Below are positions 31,084 through 39,515 of a stretch of DNA of 64,000 nt, piece after piece (within the stretch, counting starts at the first letter, position 1; each line of letters opens with the position of its first letter). The position numbers and the translations under genes were made by a program. Origin of the DNA: Streptomyces davaonensis JCM 4913 (GTDB lineage: Bacteria; Actinomycetota; Actinomycetes; Streptomycetales; Streptomycetaceae). The notes beneath the pieces were generated by a model, which saw nothing but the letters and a program-made list of their open reading frames with translations, made no database searches and was not told where the DNA came from. The stretch is taken from NCBI RefSeq assembly GCF_000349325.1, contig NC_020504.1, positions 9,280,326-9,344,325 on the forward strand, written 5' to 3'.

Positions 31084-32148
31084 ATGGGCGCAGGTGAGGA
31101 GAGGCAGCCGGCGGGGTCCGCGCGGCCCACGTCACGGGATGTCGCACGGCTCGCCGGGGTGTCGCACACCGCCGTGTCCTTCGTCTTCAACGGCCGCGCC
31201 GAGGGCAACCTCTCGCCCGCAACCCAGGAGCGCATCCGGCAGGCCGCCGCCCAGCTCGGCTACCGGCCGGACCCCGTGGCCCGCGGCCTGCGCCGCCGCC
31301 GTACCGCCGTGATCGGTCTGGTCACCGACGAGATCGCCTCCTCGCCCTTCGCGGGCCGGCTGCTGCGCGGCGCGATGGAGACGGCCTGGGACAGCGACCA
31401 CCTCGTGCTGACCGTGGACTCCGGCGGCGACCCGGCCAAGGAGGACGCCGCGGTCGCCGAACTCCTCGACCGGCGCGTCGACGGCATCATCTACGCGGCC
31501 ATGTCGCTGCGCCGGGTCCGCGTCCCCGAGGGACTGCACCGCACCCACTCCGTCCTCGCCAACTGCCTGCCCGAGGACGACTCCCTGCCCGCCGTCATCC
31601 CGGCCGAGCGCGCGGGCGGGCGCACGGCGGCGCGACTGCTGCTGGAGCAGGGCCACCGCCGCGTCGCCCACATCGGCGGACTCGACGACATCGCCTCCGT
31701 CGAGCGGCTGCGCGGGTTCCGGGACGCACTGCGGGCGGAGGGGATCACCGTCCCCGACGAATGGGTCGTGCGGACCGGCGGCGAGATCTCCGGCGGGTAC
31801 GAGGGCGCGCTGCGGATCCTCGCCGACGTCCCCGCCGACCGCCGCCCGACCGGCATCTTCAGCTACAACGACCGGGTCGCGGCAGGCGTCCTGCACGCCG
31901 CGACCCGGCTCGGCATCACCGTCCCCGGCGAGCTGTCGGTGGTCGGCTACGACGACCAGGAACACATGGCCGCGTTCCTCACCCCACCCCTGACGACGGT
32001 GGCCCTCCCGCACCGGGCCATGGGCGAGGTCGCGACCCGGCTCCTGCTGGACGCCATCGACACGGGCCGCACCCCGCCGGCCACCACCCGTCGCCTCGCC
32101 TGCGACGTGGTCACCCGGTCGTCGGTGGGACCAGCTCCCACCCCGTGA
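31084..32148 (+). CDS. LacI-family regulator of the fructan cluster
   Basis: This 354-aa protein has the LacI HTH (TSRDVARLAGVSHTAVSFVF) with hinge LSPATQERIRQAAAQLGYRP, then a periplasmic-binding-like core (FSYNDRVAAGVL and GYDDQEHMAAFLTPPLTTV). It should bind a sugar and repress the surrounding genes. ATG 31084 is used; GTG codons at 31039, 31045 and 31060 are longer options. The gene converges on the cytoplasmic GH32 gene, overlapping by 38 bp. The best candidate operators are the CTAAC/GTTAG sites at 36752-36765 and 36834-36847. Confidence 0.9.
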   Translation: MGAGEERQPAGSARPTSRDVARLAGVSHTAVSFVFNGRAEGNLSPATQERIRQAAAQLGYRPDPVARGLRRRRTAVIGLVTDEIASSPFAGRLLRGAMETAWDSDHLVLTVDSGGDPAKEDAAVAELLDRRVDGIIYAAMSLRRVRVPEGLHRTHSVLANCLPEDDSLPAVIPAERAGGRTAARLLLEQGHRRVAHIGGLDDIASVERLRGFRDALRAEGITVPDEWVVRTGGEISGGYEGALRILADVPADRRPTGIFSYNDRVAAGVLHAATRLGITVPGELSVVGYDDQEHMAAFLTPPLTTVALPHRAMGEVATRLLLDAIDTGRTPPATTRRLACDVVTRSSVGPAPTP

Positions 32149-33520
32149 CGGCGGCCCCCGCACCGGTCACCACGAGCGCCGGTACGTCGTCCGGGCGCCG
32201 ATAGACCCGCTCGGTGACCGTCGCCCGGTCCCCGACGAACAACTCCAGCAGGGAGCCGTCCAGCAGGATCCGAACGTCCAGGCGCGGTCCGCCGGGCACG
32301 CGCACCTCGATCGGCTCCGCCCTCTCGCGGCCCGTCCGTGGCCACCCCGAGCGGTCCAGCGTCACGCCCCCTCCGGCCGGATCCAGCTGTACTGTCAACT
32401 CCGCCCCCGTGGCGGACCGCAGCAGAGTCACCGTCGTCGGGGCGACCGCGATGACCGTCAGGTCGTACGCGTCGGGCGGCGGAACCTTCTCACCCGGTGC
32501 CGTCACGAACGGCTCTGTCGCGCGCAGCAGTTCCAGCTCCGGCGCCGGTGCGACCCGCAGCGCCCCGTCCTCGTGGACGTCGACGACCCGCGGCGCGCTG
32601 AGGACCCCGGCCCACCCGGCCCGGTCCACCTCGCCCTGCTCCCGCGCCTCCCAGGACCAGCCCCACATCAGCGCGCGGCCGTCCTCCTGGAGCACCGCGG
32701 GCGCGTAGAAGTCCCGCCCCTGGTCCAGCCGCCCGCCCCCGCGCGCCTGGAAACGCAACTCGCCCTCGCTGCAAGGGACCAGGCTGCCCGTCAGATACCC
32801 CGTCGCCCAGGGATCGCCGTCCCACAACGACACCACCAGGACCCATTCCCCGCCCGCCGTCGCATACATCTGCGGGCACTCCCAGCCCACCGCACGGTCG
32901 CCGAACGCCTCAACCGCCACCGGGTCGTTGCCGTCCAGCAGCACACACGCGAACCGCCAGTCGGTCAGGTCCTCGCAGTCGTACAGCAGCACCGAGGGCG
33001 TTCCGTCGGCGTCGCCCGCGCCGAGCAGGGCCCAGCGTCGGCCGCCGCTGCGGAAGACGAACGGGTCGCGGAACATCACCACGTCCAAACCGGCGGGCGG
33101 CCCGGAGACCACCGGAGTGGGCAACGGCCGCCACTCGGAGAGTGTGGGGTCGTCGGGGTCGGCGGCCCGTGCCAGGCAGACCGTGCCGAGACCGGTGTGG
33201 CCGTGGTCGATGCCCGTGTACACCGCGGTCGGCACCCCGTCGTCGTCGACCACGCACCCGGACCAGCACCCCGCCTCGTCCGGCCCGCCCGGTGTCGGCG
33301 TGAGCGCGATCGGATGGTGCTCCCAGGTCACCAGGTCGGCGCTGGAGACATGGCCCCAGTGGACGTTGGCGTGTACGGGAGCGTCCGGGTTGTGCTGGTA
33401 GAAGAGGTGGTGCCGACCTCGCCAACGGAACGGTCCGTTGGGGTCGTTGACCCAGTTGGCGGGCGGACGGACCCGGAAGCGGGGGGCGTTGGGGTCCAGG
33501 GACGCGGGCGCGTGGCTCAA
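32111..33520 (-). CDS. GH32 fructosidase/sucrose hydrolase, cytoplasmic
   Basis: This 469-aa enzyme has the GH32 triad: NWVNDPNGPF (nucleophile Asp), MFRDPFVF (stabilising Asp) and WECPQMY (acid/base Glu). A C-terminal beta-sandwich ends near LLDGSLLELFVGD. It cleaves terminal beta-fructosyl bonds of imported sucrose or short fructans. There is no signal peptide. The start is a TTG at 33520 with AGGAG upstream; it overlaps the permease stop (TTGA), so translation is coupled. It is the last gene of the leftward ABC operon. Confidence 0.93.
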   Translation of the reverse strand: MSHAPASLDPNAPRFRVRPPANWVNDPNGPFRWRGRHHLFYQHNPDAPVHANVHWGHVSSADLVTWEHHPIALTPTPGGPDEAGCWSGCVVDDDGVPTAVYTGIDHGHTGLGTVCLARAADPDDPTLSEWRPLPTPVVSGPPAGLDVVMFRDPFVFRSGGRRWALLGAGDADGTPSVLLYDCEDLTDWRFACVLLDGNDPVAVEAFGDRAVGWECPQMYATAGGEWVLVVSLWDGDPWATGYLTGSLVPCSEGELRFQARGGGRLDQGRDFYAPAVLQEDGRALMWGWSWEAREQGEVDRAGWAGVLSAPRVVDVHEDGALRVAPAPELELLRATEPFVTAPGEKVPPPDAYDLTVIAVAPTTVTLLRSATGAELTVQLDPAGGGVTLDRSGWPRTGRERAEPIEVRVPGGPRLDVRILLDGSLLELFVGDRATVTERVYRRPDDVPALVVTGAGAAVTGWELVPPTTG

Positions 33521-34371
33521 CGGTTGACTCCTGCGGACGTGATGCCCTCGCGCAGAGGGCGCTGGCCGACGACGAACACGGCGACGGCGGGGATCATGGA
33601 GAGCACGACACCGGCGAGCACGACCGAGATCGAGCCGGTGCCGAGATTGCCCTGGAGCGAGACCAGGCCCAGCGGCAGCGTGTAGTTCTGGCCGGACGTC
33701 TCCAGGATCAGCGGGCGGAAGAACTCGTTCCAGTGGTAGTTGAAGGCCAGCACGCCGACGATCGCGAGCCCCGGTGTGGCGAGCGGGGCGTAGACCGAGC
33801 GGAAGGTCCGCCAGGGTCCGCAGCCGTCCAGCATCGCCGCCTCGCCGAGGTCCTTCGGCATGCCGAGGAAGTACTGGCGCATCAGGAAGGTGCCGAACGC
33901 GGTCGGGAAGGCGGGGATGATCAGGCCGAGCAGGGTGTCGGTCAGGCCCATCGACTTCAGCACCAGGAACACCGGCACGATGGTGACCTGGAGCGGCACC
34001 ATCATCGTCGCCAGCACCAGCCCGAACAGCGGCTTCTTGAACCGGAACTCCAGGCGCGCGAACGCGTACCCGGCGAGCCCCGCGGTGATCATCTGGCCGA
34101 CCGCGATCAGCGCGGTCACCAGCGTGGAGTTCAGCGCGAGCAGCCAGACGTCGAGCTGCTCGAAGACCCCGCGGTAGGAGTCCACGGTCGGATCCGTCGG
34201 GATGATCCTCGGGGGCAGGTCGAAGGATTCGGCCGGGGTGCGCAGGGAGGTGGACACCGTCCAGATGACCGGGCCGAGGGTCAGCAGGGCGCACACGGCA
34301 AGACCGGTGATCCGCGCCCAGGGCGCGAGCGAGTGCCGGGCACGGCTGAGGTTCAACGTCGCTTGGCTCAT
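33517..34371 (-). CDS. Sugar ABC transporter permease, MalG type
   Basis: This 284-aa membrane protein has about six helices. The EAA loop is EAAMLDGCGPWRTFRSVYAP, which docks on the transport ATPase. The cytoplasmic N terminus has few charges before the first helix. It forms the inner-membrane channel with the MalF-type partner. It starts 14 bp after that gene's stop. The cluster carries no ATPase gene, so it probably uses a shared MsiK-type ATPase encoded elsewhere. Confidence 0.92.
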   Translation of the reverse strand: MSQATLNLSRARHSLAPWARITGLAVCALLTLGPVIWTVSTSLRTPAESFDLPPRIIPTDPTVDSYRGVFEQLDVWLLALNSTLVTALIAVGQMITAGLAGYAFARLEFRFKKPLFGLVLATMMVPLQVTIVPVFLVLKSMGLTDTLLGLIIPAFPTAFGTFLMRQYFLGMPKDLGEAAMLDGCGPWRTFRSVYAPLATPGLAIVGVLAFNYHWNEFFRPLILETSGQNYTLPLGLVSLQGNLGTGSISVVLAGVVLSMIPAVAVFVVGQRPLREGITSAGVNR

Positions 34372-34385
34372 GGGGATTCACCGGC

Positions 34386-35336
34386 TCACTGGTAGTGGAC
34401 GAAACGCCGGCTGAGCCGGAACTGGAGGGCGGTCACCGCCATGATCAGCACGAACAGCAGCACGCCCACCGCGGACGCCTCGCCGAAGCGGAGCTGCTCG
34501 AAGGCGCTCTCGTAGATGACCATCACGACGGTGCGGGTGGAGTCGCCGGGTCCGCCGTTGGTGAGGACGTACGGCTGCTCGAAGACCTGGAGCGCGTTGA
34601 TGATGCCGACCACCGAGGCGACCAGCAGCGTCGGCGAGAGCAGCGGCAGGGTGACGGTGAGGTGCTTGCGCAGCCCCGTCGCGCCGTCCAGGGAGGCCGC
34701 CTCGTGGATCTCCTTGGGGATGTTGTTCAGCCCGCCGACGAACAGCAGGAAGGAGAAGCCGAACTGCTGCCAGACATAGACGAGGACGACCGCCGTCATC
34801 GCCGCGTTCTCCGATGTCAGCCAGGGCACGGGGGCGATCCCGACCAGCCCGATCAGCCAGTTCACGACCCCGAAGTCCTGGTTGAACAGGTACTTCATCA
34901 CCACCGAGATGGACGCCGCGGACAGCACCAGCGGGAAGAAGAAGGCCGACCGGAACACCGAGCGCAGCCACATCGGCATCCGCCCGTTCACCGCCAGCGC
35001 CAGCACGAGGGCGATCAGCAGTTGCAGCGCGACCGCGAGCACCATGAACACCAGGGTGTTGCGGAACGATACGAGCACGGTCGAATCGCTGAACACCTCA
35101 CGGTAGTTGGCGGCCCCCGCGAAGCTCGGGTCGTCGATGACGTTCCAGTGGAACAGGCTCAGCACGATCGATCCGGCGATCGGCACGACGGTGAAGACCA
35201 CGATGCCGACGACCGTCGGCGCGAGGAACAGCGCGGCCAGCAGCCGTGTGCCCCGGTCCCGCGCGGAAGGCCGCGGGGCCGACGCGGCGGGCGCCGCCGG
35301 ACGCGGCCGTACGGCCTGGATCTGGGTGTTCGTCAT
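34386..35336 (-). CDS. Sugar ABC transporter permease, MalF type
   Basis: This 316-aa protein has a hydrophilic N-terminal tail rich in Pro/Ala/Arg (about residue 1-30) and about six helices. The EAA loop reads EIHEAASLDGATGLRKHLTV. Its start overlaps the binding-protein stop by 4 bp (ATGA), so the two are coupled. With the MalG-type protein it would import a fructan oligosaccharide or sucrose caught by the Tat-exported binding protein. Confidence 0.92.
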   Translation of the reverse strand: MTNTQIQAVRPRPAAPAASAPRPSARDRGTRLLAALFLAPTVVGIVVFTVVPIAGSIVLSLFHWNVIDDPSFAGAANYREVFSDSTVLVSFRNTLVFMVLAVALQLLIALVLALAVNGRMPMWLRSVFRSAFFFPLVLSAASISVVMKYLFNQDFGVVNWLIGLVGIAPVPWLTSENAAMTAVVLVYVWQQFGFSFLLFVGGLNNIPKEIHEAASLDGATGLRKHLTVTLPLLSPTLLVASVVGIINALQVFEQPYVLTNGGPGDSTRTVVMVIYESAFEQLRFGEASAVGVLLFVLIMAVTALQFRLSRRFVHYQ

Positions 35337-36742
35337 ACGTCACGCTCCATGGCCTTCTCCAGGTCGCTCTGCATCCGGCGCAGTGCGGGAGCCACCGCGC
35401 GCCGGGAGGCCAGGGCCGTGCCGGTGTGCTTGAGCAGCACCTGCTCCACCTCGGCGACCTGCGGCGGCGCCGGGATCGGCCCGGTGTCGGGGAACTTGTC
35501 GAGGGTGTCGTAGAAGACCTGCCAGTGCTGTGGGCCGGTCTCCCGGTAGCGGGCCGCGTCGAGCATCGAACGGCGCGCGGGGGTGGTCTGGTTGGTCTCG
35601 AACAGCCGCATCAGGGTGTCCCTGCGGGCGGCGTACTTGATGAACTCCCAGGCCTCCTCCTGGCGTTTGGAGGTGCGCAGGAGTGCGTAGCCCGCGGCGC
35701 CGAACTGCATGCGCTGGGTGCGCCAGCGGGGGAAGTACTGCACGTCGTAGTCGCTCGCCCCCATGCCGGCCAGATGCAGACCGCCCGCCCAGAAGCCGCC
35801 CGCGGGCGTGACGCCGACCCGGCCGGTGGAGAACACGCCGACGAGGTTCTGGCCGTTGCCGCCCTCGGGCCGGGTGCACAGGTCCTCCTGGATGAGGGAG
35901 GCGAGATAGTCGTACGCCTCCTCCACCCGCGCGTCGGTCGCCTGCGGGGTCGTCCAGCGGAACCCGCCCCCGCGACCGGACCGGTCGGCGGCCGGGTAGA
36001 AGCCGTCCCACAGCCAGGCACCGCCCGGCGCCTTGGACTCGGTGAGGAGGTTGGTGCCGTTGGCGAACAGCCAGGGCACCACCCCGCCCCACAGGCGGTT
36101 GGTCCAGAAGTAGGGGGTGAATTGCGAGCCGCTGGACTTCTTCATGTCCCGGAGCAGTGCGGTGAAGTCGTCGCGGGTCCAGTCGGGGGCGGGGAAGCTC
36201 GCGCCCGCGCGCTTGAGGACCTGGTGGTTGAGGTACATGTCGGCCGCGTTGAACTCGACCGGCAGCTGGTACAGGCTCCCCTCGTACATCATCGACTCCA
36301 CCAGCGAGGGATGGACGTCGGCGAAGTACTCGCGCAGCTCGGCCGCGTCCCGCTTCACCCACTTGTCGAGTGCCACTCCGAGACGCTGGGCGAAGAGCTG
36401 GACTCCCTCGGTGGCGACGTAGACCAGGTCCGGGGCGGTGCCCGCGGCGATCTGGGTGAGGATCTTGGCGAAGAAGTCCGACCAGTCGACGGCCTGCACC
36501 GCGTTGATCCGCAGCTTGATGTCGGGGTGGAGCTCCTTGAAGCCGTCGGTGAGCGTGCGGATGGCCTCGGGGCCGTACGCGGGGCCGAGGGTGGCGACGG
36601 TGAGGGAGCCGTCGTCGCGGCCGGGGATGTCGGCTCCGGTGAGCCGGTCCCAGGAGGCGGCGGTGCCGGCCAGGGAGGCGGCTCCCGCGCCGTAGGCGCC
36701 GTATCGCAGCAGGGTGCGGCGGGTGAGGTGCGAGTCGGTCAT
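35333..36742 (-). CDS. Extracellular sugar-binding protein, Tat-type
   Basis: This 469-aa family 1 solute-binding protein has a twin-arginine leader, LTRRTLLRYGAYGAGAASLAG, and no lipobox cysteine is visible. The mature part carries TLTDGFKELHPDIKLRINAV and the hinge-type segments of this fold. It traps sugar outside the cell for the two permeases. Only 10 bp separate the start codon from the CTAAC/GTTAG palindrome at 36752-36765, and the start lacks a strong ribosome site. It is the first gene of the leftward import operon. Confidence 0.9.
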   Translation of the reverse strand: MTDSHLTRRTLLRYGAYGAGAASLAGTAASWDRLTGADIPGRDDGSLTVATLGPAYGPEAIRTLTDGFKELHPDIKLRINAVQAVDWSDFFAKILTQIAAGTAPDLVYVATEGVQLFAQRLGVALDKWVKRDAAELREYFADVHPSLVESMMYEGSLYQLPVEFNAADMYLNHQVLKRAGASFPAPDWTRDDFTALLRDMKKSSGSQFTPYFWTNRLWGGVVPWLFANGTNLLTESKAPGGAWLWDGFYPAADRSGRGGGFRWTTPQATDARVEEAYDYLASLIQEDLCTRPEGGNGQNLVGVFSTGRVGVTPAGGFWAGGLHLAGMGASDYDVQYFPRWRTQRMQFGAAGYALLRTSKRQEEAWEFIKYAARRDTLMRLFETNQTTPARRSMLDAARYRETGPQHWQVFYDTLDKFPDTGPIPAPPQVAEVEQVLLKHTGTALASRRAVAPALRRMQSDLEKAMERDV

Positions 36743-36751
36743 CGGGCGGGC

Positions 36752-36765
36752 CTAACTCGTGTTAG
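36752..36765. promoter_or_regulatory. LacI-type operator 1 of the fructan operon
   Basis: CTAACTCGTGTTAG is a near-perfect 14-bp palindrome: 12 of 14 positions are symmetric, with arms CTAAC and GTTAG exact. It lies between the probable minus-strand promoter (-35 TTGACA at 36814-36809) and the binding-protein start at 36742, a place where a bound repressor would block the transcript. The regulator is probably the LacI protein at 31084. Confidence 0.6.
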
Positions 36766-36833
36766 TCGAGCAGTGATGCCCCGAATGATGTGGACCGTGT
36801 TTCGTGCCTGTCAAGAGTCGTGCACCCCTTGAC

Positions 36834-36847
36834 CTTTAACGTGTTAG
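36834..36847. promoter_or_regulatory. LacI-type operator 2, at the exported GH32 promoter
   Basis: CTTTAACGTGTTAG shares 10 of 14 bases with operator 1, including the whole right half CGTGTTAG. It overlaps the spacer of a plus-strand promoter: TTGACC at 36829-36834, a 17-bp gap and CAGAGT at 36852-36857. That places the transcript start near 36863 and leaves a leader of about 40 nt to the ATG at 36904. Confidence 0.5.
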
Positions 36848-36903
36848 GTCCCAGAGTCCTGGAGCACATGAGCCGCCGTGCCGACGGAAGGGACCGTTGC
36901 CCG

Positions 36904-38454
36904 ATGCGAGGCATGACCAGGAGAGCGCTGTTCGCCGGATCGGCCGCGGGGACAGCGGCCGCGCTGCTGCCCGTCACACCCGCGAACGCCCGGCCCCGGC
37001 GGGCCGCCGCGGACGCGAGCTACCGCGCCGAGTACCACTTCACCGTGCCCGACCAGTGGAAGAACGACCCACAGCGCCCGATCTGGATCGATGGCGAGTA
37101 CCTCTACTTCTACCTCTACAACCCCGACTACTTCGCGGGCGGAACCACCGCCGGCACCGCCTGGCGCCTGGCCACCAGCACCGACCTGGTGGCCTTCCGG
37201 GACCGGGGCATCGCCGTGCCGAAGGACACCACACCGAACGGCGACGTATGGTCCGGCTCGGCGGTGGTCGACACCGGGAACACCGCGAGCTACGGGGCGG
37301 GCGCGGTCGTCGTCCTGGCCACGATGGAGCCGGACGAGACCGCCAACTCCCAGGCCCAGTACCTGTACTACTCCACCGACGGCGGCCGCACCTTCACCCA
37401 CGACGGCACCGATCCGGTCCTGCCCAACCCCGGAGTGAAGGACTTCCGCGACCCGAAGGTGATCCGGGACGAGGAGCGCGGCCGGTGGGTGATGGCGCTG
37501 GCCGAGCACACCAAGGTGGGCTTCTACCACTCGGAGAACCTGCGCGAGTGGACCTACGCCGGCGGCTTCGTCAAGGAGGGGATCGGCGTCCTGGAGTGCC
37601 CCGACCTGTTCCGCCTCACCGCCGAGGACGGCACCGCGAGATGGGTGCTCGGGGTGAGCGCCAACGGCAAGGGCTCCGGACTGCCGAACACCTACGCCTA
37701 CTGGACCGGCGACTTCGACGGCAGCGCGTTCGCGCCGGACGCCCCGGAACCGCAATGGCTGGACCACGGCTGGGACTGGTACGGAGCCGTCACCTTCGAC
37801 AAGCACCGCGCCGACGGCTCGGTCGACCCCCGGGCCCGCTACGCCATCGGCTGGCTGAACAACTGGGACTACGCCAACATCACCCCCACCATCGACACCG
37901 ACGGCTTCAACGGCACCGACTCCATCGTCCGCGAGGTCACCCTGAGCCGCACCGCCTCGGGCACGTACTACCTCGCCTCACGCCCCGTCGCCGCCCTCGA
38001 CCACCACGTCTCCCGCACCGTCGAGCTCGGCGACCTGGAGGTCGACGGCACCCGCGTCCTGGACTACCGCGGCACCGCCTACGAACTCTCCTGCGAGATC
38101 ACCTGGGAGCAACTCACCGGCGCGGGCGTGCAGTTGCGCCGCTCCGGCGACGGCTCACGCCACATCGACGCCGGGATCTACGGCGACTACGCCTTCCTCA
38201 ACCGCCGTAACACCGTCAACCCGGACGTCTCCGGCCGCTGGCAGGAGAGCAAGAGCCCCTTCGACCCCTCGGCGGGCCGGGTGCGGCTGCGCATCCTCGT
38301 GGACCGGACGTCGGTGGAGATGTTCCTCGACGACGGCCGGTATGTGCACTCCTCGGAGGCGTTCCCGTACCTGATCGACACCGGTCTCGCGCTGTTCTCG
38401 ATCGACGGGAAGGCGGTGTTCCGGAACACGGTGATACGGGAGTTCAGGATCTGA
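36904..38454 (+). CDS. Exported GH32 levanase/fructanase
   Basis: This 516-aa enzyme has a Tat-type leader (MTRRALFAGSAAGTAAALLP, cleaved near ANA) and the GH32 triad QWKNDPQRPIW, DFRDPKVIRD and LECPDLF. A C-terminal beta-sandwich ends with VEMFLDDGRYVHSSEAFPYL. It would cut levan or inulin outside the cell and supply the importer. The start at 36904 is preferred because the predicted transcript begins near 36863 and GGAAGGGA precedes it; ATG 36868 would leave almost no leader. It diverges from the import operon and shares its operator region. Confidence 0.9.
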   Translation: MRGMTRRALFAGSAAGTAAALLPVTPANARPRRAAADASYRAEYHFTVPDQWKNDPQRPIWIDGEYLYFYLYNPDYFAGGTTAGTAWRLATSTDLVAFRDRGIAVPKDTTPNGDVWSGSAVVDTGNTASYGAGAVVVLATMEPDETANSQAQYLYYSTDGGRTFTHDGTDPVLPNPGVKDFRDPKVIRDEERGRWVMALAEHTKVGFYHSENLREWTYAGGFVKEGIGVLECPDLFRLTAEDGTARWVLGVSANGKGSGLPNTYAYWTGDFDGSAFAPDAPEPQWLDHGWDWYGAVTFDKHRADGSVDPRARYAIGWLNNWDYANITPTIDTDGFNGTDSIVREVTLSRTASGTYYLASRPVAALDHHVSRTVELGDLEVDGTRVLDYRGTAYELSCEITWEQLTGAGVQLRRSGDGSRHIDAGIYGDYAFLNRRNTVNPDVSGRWQESKSPFDPSAGRVRLRILVDRTSVEMFLDDGRYVHSSEAFPYLIDTGLALFSIDGKAVFRNTVIREFRI

Positions 38455-39370
38455 GCCCGAACCAGGCCTCCGCGAGCGCGGGCAGCGTCTGCTGCTCGGG
38501 GGCGCCCAACTCCCTGAGATACCAAGGCAGATCGCTGTACACGTGCAGCAGCGTGTAGGCGAGCAGCACCGACGGCTCGAAGGTCCTGCCGTATGACTCG
38601 CCGAGCAGGGCCAGCAGTTCGGGATCGCCCCCGGTGACGAACAGGCCGACGCTCACGAAGTCGTAGGCCGGGTCCCCGATCATCGCCGGTTCGAAGTCGA
38701 AGAGTCCGGTCAGGCGCCGGCCCTCGGGATCGACGAAGAAGTGCTGCCGCATGACCTCGGTGTGCAGCAGTGACCGGCGCGGGGCGCGGGGGAGCGGCAC
38801 CGAGGCCAGGAAGTCGGGGATCTGCTCCAGCCACACGTCCGGGAGCGCGTGCGCGCGCTGCTGTTCCACCGCCTTCGCGCTCTGGCGGTCCACGAAGGCG
38901 CCCCAGTCGCCGGGACCGAGCACATCCTCCAGTGGCCCGGCGTCGAGCGAGTGCAGCACGCCGAGGGCTTCGCCGATCGCGGCCACGAGCCGTTCCCGGT
39001 GGGCCCTCGGCACGCGCTCCCAGGAGTGCGCCAGGTTCTCGCCCCGCAGCCGGGACATCAGGACGAACTGCCAGCCGTTCTCGTACACCCCGAACTCGCG
39101 TACCTGGGGCGTCGGTACCGGCAACCGCCCCTGGAGATACGACAGAACCCGGCCCTCCGCGATGCCGCGCTCGGCGGAGGACGCGGGGAAGAGCTTGAGC
39201 ACGTGCTCGTCGCCGACGGCGTAGACCGGCTGCGATCCGTCCGCGAAACGGATCAGTGGTGCACCGGCGAGGCCGAGGCGTGCGCACAGTTCGTGCGCTC
39301 CGGGGCGCATCACGCTCTCGTCGGGGACCACCGCGTCCCATGCCTCGTCAGTTTCCACCAGGGGCAGCAT
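38444..39370 (-). CDS. APH-fold phosphotransferase with degenerate catalytic loop
   Basis: This 308-aa protein has the aminoglycoside-phosphotransferase/choline-kinase fold: VLKLFPASSAERGIAEGRVL as the ATP-binding Lys region, and GLFDFEPAMIGDPAYDFVSV as the metal-binding DFE. The catalytic loop, normally HGDLHPGN, reads LLHTEVMRQHFFVD, so the base Asp is Glu and the Asn is absent. Activity may be altered or lost. The 3' end overlaps the exported GH32 gene by 11 bp. ATG 39370 has a poor ribosome site. Confidence 0.82.
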   Translation of the reverse strand: MLPLVETDEAWDAVVPDESVMRPGAHELCARLGLAGAPLIRFADGSQPVYAVGDEHVLKLFPASSAERGIAEGRVLSYLQGRLPVPTPQVREFGVYENGWQFVLMSRLRGENLAHSWERVPRAHRERLVAAIGEALGVLHSLDAGPLEDVLGPGDWGAFVDRQSAKAVEQQRAHALPDVWLEQIPDFLASVPLPRAPRRSLLHTEVMRQHFFVDPEGRRLTGLFDFEPAMIGDPAYDFVSVGLFVTGGDPELLALLGESYGRTFEPSVLLAYTLLHVYSDLPWYLRELGAPEQQTLPALAEAWFGLRS

Positions 39371-39515
39371 GATCGGGACCGTAGACGGCCGTCCGCCGCC
39401 TCCACAACGCGTTATCGACACCCGGCCCGCCCTCGCCACGCCCGTCGATTCCTGTCACGATCTTGAGGGGAACCGGCGGTCACCGAAGCCGGTGCTGACG
39501 AGCGACGGAGTGCGC

